A stretch of 64,000 nucleotides of DNA from Aquimarina sp. MAR_2010_214 (GTDB lineage: Bacteria; Bacteroidota; Bacteroidia; Flavobacteriales; Flavobacteriaceae), in assembly GCF_002846555.1 (NCBI RefSeq), contig NZ_PJMS01000001.1, positions 310,001-374,000 on the forward strand, read 5' to 3'. The notes under the pieces were generated by a model. The model saw only the letters and a program-made list of their open reading frames with translations. It ran no database searches and had not been told where the DNA came from. Position 1 is the first letter of the stretch, and the number at the start of each line of letters is the position of its first letter. Of the stretch, positions 8,711-16,214 are shown piece after piece. Made by a program: the position numbers and the translations under genes.

Positions 8711-9931
8711 ATGAGACGACTCAAAGTTTTTCGCAGTTTAGTAAAAGATAGCCTGGATACCACCACTCAAGGTTCTAAAAAATATCACTTATGGATGGCA
8801 TTTTTGACCTTTGTTATGCTAGTAGGAATGTATTGCTATTCTGTACAACTAGATCACGGCCTTAGTGTTACAGGAATGACTGATAGAGTTAGTTGGGGAT
8901 TATATATTTCTAATTTTACGTTTCTGGTTGGTGTGGCTGCGGCTGCGGTCATGCTAGTGATGCCAACGTATGTTTTAAAGGATATAGATTTTAAACAAGC
9001 CGTACTTATTGGTGAAGGATTAGCCGTAGCAGCATTGATTATGTGCTTAGCTTTTGTTGTTGCAGATATGGGTGGACCATCTGTATTGTGGCATATGATA
9101 CCGGGAATTGGAGTTTTTAATTTTCCAGCTTCAATGCTAACCTGGGATGTTATTGTCCTTAATGGATATTTATTTTTAAATATCTCAATCCCTTTTTACA
9201 TTTTGTTTAGACGTTATCAGGGAAAAGTGCCTAATCCAAAAATCTATGTTCCTGGAGCAATTTTATCTGTTTTTTGGGCAGTAGCTATTCATCTGGTAAC
9301 TGCTTTTTTATATCAAGGATTACAAGCTAGACCATTTTGGAATAACGCTTTATTAGGGCCTCGATTTTTGGCATCTGCATTTGCTGCCGGACCCGCTCTG
9401 ATTATTCTAGTATTAGCAATTATTAGAACTTTTACAAATTTCAAAATCGAAGATAAAACGATCAAAAAAATCGGGATGATCGTAACTGTTGCGGCACAAA
9501 TCAACTTGATTATGTTAGTTTCAGAATTATTTAAAGAATTCTATGCGCCAACACACCATAGTGAAAGTGCGTATTACTTATTCTTTGGTTTACATGGTAA
9601 AACAGCATTATTACCATGGATCTGGACTGCAATACCGTTAAATATATTAGCAACAGTACTATTAACTTTTGGTAAATTACGTAACAACTTAAAGGTGTTA
9701 TATTTCTGCTGTTTTATTCTTTTTATAGCGATTTGGATAGAAAAAGGATTTGGTTTGATCGTTCCTGGTTTTATTCCTGGACCTTATGGAAAAATTTCAG
9801 AATACACTCCCACGGGTATAGAAATTGGTGTAACTATGGGTATTTGGGCTCTTGGTGCCTTTATATTTACAATTTTAGCCAAAACTGCAATCAAAATTGA
9901 AACAGGAAATTTAAGATTTAAGAATAGATAA
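8711..9931 (+). CDS. nrfD: NrfD/PsrC-like quinol-interacting membrane subunit
   Basis: 406 residues with about ten predicted membrane segments beginning near residue 28. The fold and composition match the NrfD/PsrC family, the membrane partner of NrfC-type iron-sulfur proteins that exchanges electrons with menaquinol. Motifs include SWGLYISNFTFLVGVAAAAV, FNFPASMLTWDV and a late SAYYLFFGLHG / PLNILAT segment. As the last gene of the nap operon it would replace NapC or NapGH as quinol dehydrogenase; that role is inferred from order. The true start may be the ATG used here, 126 bases after the iron-sulfur gene, with a structured palindromic element in the gap. A terminator-like hairpin lies ~350 bases downstream. 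Confidence 0.85.
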   Translation: MRRLKVFRSLVKDSLDTTTQGSKKYHLWMAFLTFVMLVGMYCYSVQLDHGLSVTGMTDRVSWGLYISNFTFLVGVAAAAVMLVMPTYVLKDIDFKQAVLIGEGLAVAALIMCLAFVVADMGGPSVLWHMIPGIGVFNFPASMLTWDVIVLNGYLFLNISIPFYILFRRYQGKVPNPKIYVPGAILSVFWAVAIHLVTAFLYQGLQARPFWNNALLGPRFLASAFAAGPALIILVLAIIRTFTNFKIEDKTIKKIGMIVTVAAQINLIMLVSELFKEFYAPTHHSESAYYLFFGLHGKTALLPWIWTAIPLNILATVLLTFGKLRNNLKVLYFCCFILFIAIWIEKGFGLIVPGFIPGPYGKISEYTPTGIEIGVTMGIWALGAFIFTILAKTAIKIETGNLRFKNR

Positions 9932-10277
9932 CCTTATACATTTAATCATAAAATTCTTCTGAAGCCTTTATTGACAAGGGATACAAAATTGTCCACTTTT
10001 TTGTCCACCTCTGTTTTAAGGCTTCAATCGCTTCTTTTCATAATTTAGCCCAATAATTCAATCAAAGATTCATTTCAAAAAATTCAAATTATGAAAACCA
10101 AGTATTTTGATCAGTTTTTTATAGGTTTCTCGGAAACAGTAGCGTCTAAAAACAATTATTATTAAGGAAGATTTTCATAATAGTGATTGCATGTCTTGAA
10201 TAATCAGAAGCAAATTTTCAGTGTTAAAATGTAATATCGATTAAGCTCCCCTCTTTACCCCATAATACTTGTTTATT

Positions 10278-10313
10278 AAAGCGGTAGTTTCGACATACTG
10301 TACTGCCGCTTTC
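10278..10313 (+). terminator. Terminator-like hairpin upstream of adhesin
   Basis: AAAGCGGTAG (10278-10287) pairs with CTGCCGCTTT with one G-U pair, ending in TTTCTTT. It is placed to stop transcripts from the nap operon side. Confidence 0.55.
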
Positions 10314-10422
10314 TTTAAAAAAGTAAAACATGTATAACCTTCTGTATATTCAAGTATAAACAGTCTATTTATAAAAGATCATCAAAAAGTAGATTTGCTT
10401 CAACTATCCCATAAAAAAAAGA

Positions 10423-10439
10423 TATCTCTAGTAGAGATA
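10423..10439. promoter_or_regulatory. 17-base palindrome in adhesin leader
   Basis: TATCTCTA-G-TAGAGATA is a perfect palindrome around one base, ending 37 bases before the GTG start at 10477. It could be an operator or a leader hairpin; the regulator is unknown. Confidence 0.45.
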
Positions 10440-10476
10440 CGAAATAAAAAAAGTAAACATTTTAAAAAACAAAATC

Positions 10477-13400
10477 GTGAAAACAAAAATACTTCCCACA
10501 GTATTATTCGTACTTATAAGTTTTATAAGTCTAGCACAAACTACCATCACTTTTGATGATCGGGGTTTTTCAAACAACCAAGATATAACAACTCCTCTTC
10601 TTAGCGGAATCTCGGGATATAGATTTGAATATCTCCAAAACGATGTTCAAAAATTTGGGACGCGCTACATAAATGATGGAGGGTTTGGAAACTCTGGATA
10701 TTTCTCCCCACCTTTATTATTTCGTAATCAAAAAATTCGAATTTCGCGAGTAGATGGAAAACCATTTAAACTTAATGAATTTTTCACAAGAGGTGCTTTC
10801 GGAAATTCAGTAGGAATGAATTTTACAGGGTACCTGGGAACCGTTCCTGTCGCTACACAGAGTACAACAGCACTTAATAATGGTCAATCTCGTACAATTA
10901 CACTTAATGTAAATTTTGGCAACGTTACTTCGGTAGTTATCGATGATAATGAAGCCCGTTTTGGTCTTGATGCTAGTTTTGACCATTTTGTTTTTGAACA
11001 AATAATAGATAATACAGCACCATCGGGATATACCATAGCTTGGAATGACACTAAGATAAATGCTACAGAAGCTCCCTCCACTTCTTTTACCATTACTGGT
11101 GGTGAGATCGGTGATGTTGTCAACTACCGTATTACCAGCTCGGGAGATGGCAACACGGCTACCATAACAAGTAGTGTAGCCATAAGCAGTATCCCACAGA
11201 CTGTTACAGTAGATGTAAGTTCGCTTCCAGATGGAGTATTAACCAATCGGGTAACCCTCACAGATCCATCTGGTAATATAGGAGTGGCAGTTTCTAGTAC
11301 AGCTACCCTGGATAAAATCGTACCTGGCGGGTATTCTGTATCCTGGAGTGATACTTTGATCAACGCTACAGAAGCCAGCTACACATCTTCTTTTACTATT
11401 AGGGATGTAGAAATAGGAAATACGATGGTATTTTCGATTACCAGCTCAGGAGATCCTGGTTCGCCAGTTTCGAGTACTCCTTTTACAATGACAAGTAATA
11501 CACAAAACTTTCCTTTAGTTTTAAATAGTATACCGGATGGCGTTTTAACCATAGAAGTAACGATTACTGATCCAGCTGGTAATGTAGGACCTACAGTTTC
11601 AGATAATTCTGCTACGTTGGATAAGACCGCCCCTTCTGGTTATTCAGTAGAATGGGATAGATTCTTAATTAATACTGTTCAAGCAACAACTGCTAATTTT
11701 GCAATTCGAGGAGGAGAAATCGGCACTACAGCTACTTATGAAATATCAAGTGCCGGAGATAGTAATACCGCTACAATTACCAATAGTATTTTAATTACTT
11801 CGGATCCACAGTTTTTTAGTGTAAACCTAAGCACATTGTCTGACGGTGTATTAACTACAAATTTAACGCTCACAGATCTTGCTGGTAATGCAGGAGATGT
11901 GGTCATCGATAATTCGACCACCTTAGATCAAACTCCACCAACAGGATATTTGGCAACCTGGGATGATGTACTGATCAATGCTTCTGAGGCTGCTACAGCA
12001 AGTTTTACTGTAGAAAATGTCGAGGTAAACTCTTTTATTGATTACACGATATCAAGCTCGGGCGATGGCAATACAGCAACCATTACAAAAGCTGCAACAA
12101 TGATATTTAGCGATCCTCAAACGGTTACTGTAGATATAAGTTCCTTAACTGATGGAGTATTATCCTATGATATAAAATTCTCAGACCCAGCATATAATCC
12201 GGGAACACCCACTATATCGGGCAACGATGTTACCTTAGATACAAATGCACCTACCGGGTATACAGTAACTATAGATCAAAGTCCTGTCAATGCGGGTAAT
12301 GATGATGCCGTAAGTTTTACTTTTGCTGGAGCAGAAATAGGAGCAACTTATGATTATACTTTCAGCAGTGCAGGAGGTGGTACTTCGGTAACAGGAACAG
12401 GAATAATTACAACTACAGCCGATCAAATTACTGGAATTGATCTAAGTAGCTTAGGAGATGGAACTATTACTCTTGAAGCTTCTCTTACAGATCCTGCAGG
12501 AAATAGCGGAGCCACCGTAATGGACACAAAAAATAAAGACGTGGCATTACCAACAGCGACTATAGCTATAAATGATTCTGAACTCTCTATAGGTGAAACT
12601 ACAAATGTAACAATTACTTTTTCTGAAGTTATAACTGGTTTTAACAATGCAGATCTAACTATACCAAACGGAACGCTCTCTACCGTAAGTTCTACTGATG
12701 GGAATATTACTTTTACAGCAACCTATACGCCAAATACCAATATAGAAGATGCAACAAACATCATTACATTGGATAATACAGGAGTTACTGATAATGGTGG
12801 TAACGCGGGTATTGGAACAACAGACTCTACAAATTTTGTTATTGATACAGCATCACCTACCTCAACAATAACAATTAGTGATAATGAATTAACCGTAGCA
12901 GAAACTGCTATAGTAACCATCACATTCTCTGAACCTGTAACCAATTTTGATACTACTGATCTTACTATACCAAACGGAACACTCTCTACATTGAGTTCTT
13001 CTGATGGCAATATCACTTTTACCGCTATTTTTACTCCAACAGAAGGTATTGAAGATCCAACAAACATCATTACATTGGATAATACAGGAGTTACTGATAC
13101 TATTGGTAATGCAGGTATTGGAACAACAGACGCTACAAATTTTGTTATTAATACTATAGTACCTATATCAACAATAACAATTAGTGATAATGAATTAATC
13201 ATAGGAGAAACAGCTACAGTAATCATCACATTCTCTGAACCTGTAACTGGTTTTGATAATACAAATCTAACTGTACCAAACGGAACGCTCTCTACCGTAA
13301 GTTCTACCGATGGTAACATCACTTTTACAGCAACCTATACGCCAAATGATGATATCGAAGATGATACTAACATCATTATATTGGATAATACTGCAATTAC

Positions 13401-14076
13401 TAACAATGTTGGTAACGCGGGTATTGGAACAACAGACTCTACAAATTTTGTTATTGATACCACATCGCCTACTTCGACAATAACAATTAGTGATAATGAA
13501 TTAACAATAGAGGAAACAGCAACAGTAACCATCACATTCTCTGAACCTGTAACTGGTTTTGATAATACAAATCTAACTGTACCAAACGGAACGCTCTCTA
13601 CCGTAAGTTCTACCGATGGTAACATCACTTTTACAGCAACCTATACGCCAAATGATGATATCGAAGATGATAACAACATCATAACTATAGATAATACTGG
13701 AGTCGTCGATGCTTTAGGAAACCCCGGGATAGATACTACAAATTCTGAAAACTTTAGCATTAACACCCAGAATGTAACTCCAGCTTCAACTACTTTAACT
13801 TTTAATAAAGGATTCTCTCCTAATGGAGATGGGATCAATGATACATGGGTAATTGAAGGGTTAGAAAACTTCCCTAATCACCAAATTCAACTTTTTAATA
13901 GAACAGGTAACCCAGTTTTTAAGTCCAGACAATATCAAAATGACTGGAACGGAATCTCCCAAGGGAGTTCGACTTTTGGAAATGGAAAACTTCCCTCTGG
14001 AGCGTATTATTATGTTATCGAAACCGGGAATACCGAAGTAGCTCCTTTAACTGGTTGGATATACATTAACTATTAA
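10477..14076 (+). CDS. Large T9SS-secreted repeat adhesin with gliding-motility-associated C-terminal domain
   Basis: 1199 residues from a GTG start that gives a clean signal peptide (cut near SLAQ, residue 21). Layout: an N-terminal beta-rich region (~22-180, opening TTITFDDRGFSN); five ~100-residue repeats each opening with a (S/T/G)GY and Trp pattern such as APSGYTIAW (~181-688); four 102-residue bacterial Ig-like units of Big_12 type with FSEPVTGF and NGTLSTVSS (~688-1088); and a type B T9SS tail (FSPNGDGINDTW, ~1107-1199), as in SprB-like gliding adhesins. It is exported across the outer membrane by type IX secretion and likely works in adhesion or gliding. A PorP/SprF-like gene follows by 50 bases, the usual partner arrangement. 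The last two Ig units share 143 identical bases. Confidence 0.9.
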   Translation: MKTKILPTVLFVLISFISLAQTTITFDDRGFSNNQDITTPLLSGISGYRFEYLQNDVQKFGTRYINDGGFGNSGYFSPPLLFRNQKIRISRVDGKPFKLNEFFTRGAFGNSVGMNFTGYLGTVPVATQSTTALNNGQSRTITLNVNFGNVTSVVIDDNEARFGLDASFDHFVFEQIIDNTAPSGYTIAWNDTKINATEAPSTSFTITGGEIGDVVNYRITSSGDGNTATITSSVAISSIPQTVTVDVSSLPDGVLTNRVTLTDPSGNIGVAVSSTATLDKIVPGGYSVSWSDTLINATEASYTSSFTIRDVEIGNTMVFSITSSGDPGSPVSSTPFTMTSNTQNFPLVLNSIPDGVLTIEVTITDPAGNVGPTVSDNSATLDKTAPSGYSVEWDRFLINTVQATTANFAIRGGEIGTTATYEISSAGDSNTATITNSILITSDPQFFSVNLSTLSDGVLTTNLTLTDLAGNAGDVVIDNSTTLDQTPPTGYLATWDDVLINASEAATASFTVENVEVNSFIDYTISSSGDGNTATITKAATMIFSDPQTVTVDISSLTDGVLSYDIKFSDPAYNPGTPTISGNDVTLDTNAPTGYTVTIDQSPVNAGNDDAVSFTFAGAEIGATYDYTFSSAGGGTSVTGTGIITTTADQITGIDLSSLGDGTITLEASLTDPAGNSGATVMDTKNKDVALPTATIAINDSELSIGETTNVTITFSEVITGFNNADLTIPNGTLSTVSSTDGNITFTATYTPNTNIEDATNIITLDNTGVTDNGGNAGIGTTDSTNFVIDTASPTSTITISDNELTVAETAIVTITFSEPVTNFDTTDLTIPNGTLSTLSSSDGNITFTAIFTPTEGIEDPTNIITLDNTGVTDTIGNAGIGTTDATNFVINTIVPISTITISDNELIIGETATVIITFSEPVTGFDNTNLTVPNGTLSTVSSTDGNITFTATYTPNDDIEDDTNIIILDNTAITNNVGNAGIGTTDSTNFVIDTTSPTSTITISDNELTIEETATVTITFSEPVTGFDNTNLTVPNGTLSTVSSTDGNITFTATYTPNDDIEDDNNIITIDNTGVVDALGNPGIDTTNSENFSINTQNVTPASTTLTFNKGFSPNGDGINDTWVIEGLENFPNHQIQLFNRTGNPVFKSRQYQNDWNGISQGSSTFGNGKLPSGAYYYVIETGNTEVAPLTGWIYINY
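12541..13764 (+). repeat. Four tandem 306-base repeats within the adhesin
   Basis: Equivalent sites recur at 12559, 12865, 13171 and 13477, an exact 306-base (102-residue) period. Bases 13224-13366 and 13530-13672 are identical, so the third and fourth copies were homogenised recently. Confidence 0.9.
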
Positions 14077-14126
14077 CCTGTTTTATTACAAAAAAAATCA
14101 ATCCTTATTTAATTAAAAGCGAATCG

Positions 14127-15011
14127 ATGAAAGATTTTACTCATATATATATTGTCCTATTACTTTTTCTTGTTTCATTTTCTGGAAAGGCACAACAGGA
14201 TCCTAATTTCAGTATGTATAGATACAACATGAATGTTATAAATCCTGCATATGCGGGTACCAATGGTAATCTGGAGGCTCTTGTTAGTATTCGAAGCCAA
14301 TGGGCAGGTGTGCAAGATGCTCCTGAGACCTATACCTTTAATATCAACTCTCCTGTAGGCAAAAATGTGGGTGTTGGTTTAAGTGTCGTCAACGATCAAG
14401 TATTTGTACTTGATGAAACTCATCTATACGCTGATTTTTCATATAAAATTAAACTGACAGAGCAATTAGATTTACATGCAGGAATAAAAGCAGGAGGATC
14501 TTTCTTAAATATAGATCTTAACAAAGTGGGAATAGAAAACGATCCTTTATTTGCAGAAAATGTGAGTAGATTTAACCCTAACGTAGGGCTTGGATTTTAC
14601 CTCAAAGCAGAACGCTTTTATATCACATTATCTGCTCCTAATCTGTTGTCTAATGATCGCTTCGAAAAAGAGGGAGTTAATCCTGTTTCGGCAAGTGATG
14701 ATCAACAGTTCTATTTGGGAGGGGGATATACGATCCCTTTTAATGATAATTTTAAATTACAACCTTCTGTATTAGGTAGGGCTGTATCTGGTGTTCCTTT
14801 ATCGGTAGATATCACTACATCTGCATGGTATAAAGACAGGTTAGAATTAGGAGTTAATTATCGATTAGATGAAAGTTTTACTACATTTTTAACTGCTAAT
14901 TTTATGAATGACACGCTCAGTTTTGGCTATGCTTATGAACATACAACCACTGATATAGGTAAATTTAATAACGGAAGCCACGAGATCATATTAAAAATTA
15001 GTTTTAGGTAA
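14127..15011 (+). CDS. PorP/SprF-family type IX secretion membrane protein
   Basis: 294 residues with signal peptide (cut near SGKAQ) and the family opening QQDPNFSMYRYNMNVINPAYAGTNG, followed by SQWAGVQDAPETYTFNINSP and a beta-barrel-like C terminus ending in an aromatic residue (KISFR: Phe before Arg). PorP/SprF proteins are outer-membrane partners for secretion or surface attachment of the type B-tailed adhesin encoded next to them. The gene begins 50 bases after the adhesin stop and is followed ~180 bases later by a strong hairpin terminator, so the two form a bicistronic unit. It is not core SprF of the gliding machinery as far as can be told; this family is multicopy in flavobacteria. 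Confidence 0.9.
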   Translation: MKDFTHIYIVLLLFLVSFSGKAQQDPNFSMYRYNMNVINPAYAGTNGNLEALVSIRSQWAGVQDAPETYTFNINSPVGKNVGVGLSVVNDQVFVLDETHLYADFSYKIKLTEQLDLHAGIKAGGSFLNIDLNKVGIENDPLFAENVSRFNPNVGLGFYLKAERFYITLSAPNLLSNDRFEKEGVNPVSASDDQQFYLGGGYTIPFNDNFKLQPSVLGRAVSGVPLSVDITTSAWYKDRLELGVNYRLDESFTTFLTANFMNDTLSFGYAYEHTTTDIGKFNNGSHEIILKISFR

Positions 15012-15187
15012 TCCCTCAACATCAATATATAACACCTTTACTGATGTATAAAGATCAAATAAATTGAATAGCGTGTCTAAAAAGTCGTTTTTTATATCAT
15101 CCAGAGCATAGGCAAGAGATAATCAACTTTGATTACTTTTGTTTTGCCAATCAAAATTGAAACCGGAAGAAGTATAGTTTAGAAATA

Positions 15188-15222
15188 AAAAAGGCCGAAT
15201 TTTAATAAAATTCGGCCTTTTA
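15188..15222. terminator. Bidirectional rho-independent terminator
   Basis: AAGGCCGAATTTT (15191-15203) and AAAATTCGGCCTT (15207-15219) form a 13-pair stem with a 3-base loop, flanked by A and T runs. It ends both the adhesin-sprF unit (plus strand) and the micropeptide array (minus strand). Confidence 0.9.
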
Positions 15223-15241
15223 GTATATAATAGTTCTTAAC

Positions 15242-15376
15242 TTAATGTGCGTAACGCTTAATCCTGGTGAACAAAGTATCTTCATAATTATAAAGCTTTG
15301 GCGCGCAATCCAAAAACATATTTTGTTTTTGTGTTGCTATTTTTAATTGTTTTCTAATATTTCGTATAGTTTTCAT
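15242..15376 (-). CDS. Short basic protein, last of the micropeptide array (44 residues)
   Basis: The frame runs ATG (15374-15376) to TAA (15242). The product is 44 residues and strongly basic, opening MKTIRNIRKQLKIAT and ending FTRIKRYAH. The start (M-basic-T-I, then basic-Gln/Lys-Leu) and end (basic, aromatic) faintly resemble the three 28-residue peptides upstream. The 50-base spacing to the next copy equals that between the other copies. A hairpin (ATCCCAA/TTGGGAT, 15392-15409) lies in the gap before its ATG. No known family recognised. Coding status is supported by position and composition only, so it is weaker than copies 1-2. Confidence 0.45.
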   Translation of the reverse strand: MKTIRNIRKQLKIATQKQNMFLDCAPKLYNYEDTLFTRIKRYAH

Positions 15377-15426
15377 GATGGTTAGTTTTTGATCCCAAAC
15401 TGTTGGGATAGATTGATAAATCTGTA

Positions 15427-15513
15427 TTATCTGTATCGCCTCTTGGCATTCCAGGTATATCCGATTGGTGCATTTAATTTTCTAGTGATTCTGTTACTAT
15501 CTATAGTTCTCAT
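15427..15513 (-). CDS. Tandem basic micropeptide, copy 1 (28 residues)
   Basis: The ATG is at 15511-15513 and the TAA at 15427-15429. The peptide opens MRTIDSN, continues RITRKLNAP and ends GYTWNAKRRYR, with about eight basic and one acidic residue. Copy 2 encodes exactly the same 28 residues although the two genes differ at six codons (GAT/GAC, AGT/AGC, GCA/GCG, GCC/GCT, CGA/AGA, TAC/TAT), all synonymous. That pattern is direct evidence of selection on a translated product. An in-frame TAA five codons upstream fixes the start. There is no Shine-Dalgarno, as usual in this phylum. The leader ATCAATTA...CAGAAATT before the ATG is shared with copy 3 and nearly with copy 2. Function unknown; no signal peptide or membrane segment. 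Confidence 0.75.
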   Translation of the reverse strand: MRTIDSNRITRKLNAPIGYTWNAKRRYR

Positions 15514-15564
15514 AATTTCTGTTTTTTAATTGATTTATAAATTGTTTTATTCTATACCTAAAGA

Positions 15565-15651
15565 TTATCTATATCTCCTCTTAGCATTCCAGGTATATCC
15601 GATTGGCGCATTTAATTTTCTAGTGATTCTGTTGCTGTCTATAGTTCTCAT
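15565..15651 (-). CDS. Tandem basic micropeptide, copy 2 (28 residues)
   Basis: The ATG is at 15649-15651 and the TAA at 15565-15567. The peptide is identical to copy 1 (MRTIDSN start, GYTWNAKRRYR end) while the DNA carries six synonymous differences. It lies 51 bases upstream of copy 1 and 48 bases downstream of copy 3. The leader ATCAATTAAAAA before the ATG is conserved with the neighbours. The high Arg/Lys content and one Trp could suit nucleic-acid, ribosome or membrane binding, but nothing in the sequence decides this. Confidence 0.75.
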   Translation of the reverse strand: MRTIDSNRITRKLNAPIGYTWNAKRRYR

Positions 15652-15699
15652 AATTGTTGATTTTTAATTGATTTTGGTTTTTAATAGTTGTACTTAAAA

Positions 15700-15786
15700 T
15701 TATCGGAAACGTCTTTTTGAATTCCAAACATAACCTTTGGTTGCAGTTAATTTTTTAGTGATTTGATTGTTGTCTAAAGTTCTCAT
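15700..15786 (-). CDS. Tandem basic micropeptide, copy 3 (28 residues, diverged)
   Basis: The ATG is at 15784-15786 and the TAA at 15700-15702. It has exactly the same length as copies 1 and 2 and keeps the pattern M-R-T-(I/L)-D-x-N-x-I-T-basic-K-L, then G-Y-x-W-N-x-K-R-R-(Y/F)-R; its start reads MRTLDNNQITKKL and its end GYVWNSKRRFR. Most replacements are conservative (R/K, Y/F, I/L). It is the first gene of the array on the minus strand, reading away from ccoS, with an 8-base-arm palindrome at 15920-15936 in the shared upstream region. No family recognised. Confidence 0.7.
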   Translation of the reverse strand: MRTLDNNQITKKLTATKGYVWNSKRRFR

Positions 15787-15919
15787 AATTTCTGTTTTTA
15801 TAATTGATTTATACTTACTAGACGTCGGTATTTCATTTTTGTTACAGTACTATGTATAAAAAGGTACTATTTTAACAATTATTAACATTATACGCCTATA
15901 AAAACTGTATAAAACCAGA

Positions 15920-15936
15920 TATTCTTATTAAGAATA
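15920..15936. promoter_or_regulatory. 17-base palindrome in the divergent micropeptide/ccoS region
   Basis: TATTCTTA-T-TAAGAATA is perfect around one central base. It lies between the divergent micropeptide array and the ccoS promoter and may be an operator for either. Confidence 0.4.
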
Positions 15937-15954
15937 GTCTTAAATAATAAAACC

Positions 15955-15997
15955 TGATAAATGTCATTTTTTTAGAAAATGTTCGCGCATACTTTTG
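15955..15997 (+). promoter_or_regulatory. Crp/Fnr-type box plus -7 element driving the cco operon
   Basis: TGAT-AAAT-GTCA at 15955-15966 (one base off the palindrome) and a perfect TAnnTTTG element, TACTTTTG, at 15990-15997. The box centre is 36.5 bases from the end of the element; the predicted leader to ccoS is ~16 bases. No -33 TTG is visible, as expected for an activator-dependent promoter. Confidence 0.7.
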
Positions 15998-16017
15998 GCT
16001 TATAATCAAAAGTAAGT

Positions 16018-16212
16018 ATGGGTGTAATCTATATACTCTTAACGATTAGTATAATCGTTGCCATCGTCTTTTTTATTAGCTTCATAATATCGGTCAGAAA
16101 TGGTCAATATGATGATGTTTATACGCCTTCTGTTAGGATGCTTTTTGACGATGAACTTATAAAGGAAAGCAAAAAAAAATCTTCGGAATCCACTAAAACT
16201 AAACAATCTTAA
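16018..16212 (+). CDS. ccoS: CcoS-type cbb3 oxidase assembly protein
   Basis: 64 residues: one N-terminal membrane segment (GVIYILLTISIIVAIVFFIS) followed by a short cytoplasmic tail with RNGQYDD and PSVRMLFDDE, the typical CcoS tail pattern. CcoS is needed for insertion of haem and copper into the cbb3 oxidase. It is the first gene of the cco operon, 2 bases before ccoNO, with the Fnr-type promoter directly upstream. Its usual neighbour ccoI is separated here by the nap and adhesin genes. Confidence 0.9.
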   Translation: MGVIYILLTISIIVAIVFFISFIISVRNGQYDDVYTPSVRMLFDDELIKESKKKSSESTKTKQS

Positions 16213-16214
16213 AT

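Larger units (their letters stand above)
9932..10476. other. 545-base intergenic region between nap operon and adhesin gene
   Basis: It holds no convincing gene. Seen: an inverted repeat GAAGCCTT (9961-9968) / AAGGCTTC (10018-10025); a possible 24-residue peptide frame at 10091-10165 beginning MKTKYF with no other support; a terminator-like hairpin at 10278-10310; and a 17-base palindrome at 10423-10439. Confidence 0.5.

Noticed and set aside
9961..10025. Inverted repeat with two GTCCAC copies, considered as an integrase attachment site
   Set aside because: No integrase, tRNA or matching second site is in the window.
10091..10165. 24-residue frame MKTKYF... in the gap before the adhesin gene
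   Set aside because: It is a single copy with no conservation evidence, no stop-controlled context and no promoter; kept only as a remark.
12723..13322. 199-residue minus-strand frame inside the adhesin repeats
   Set aside because: It repeats with the 306-base period of the adhesin and arises from its composition.
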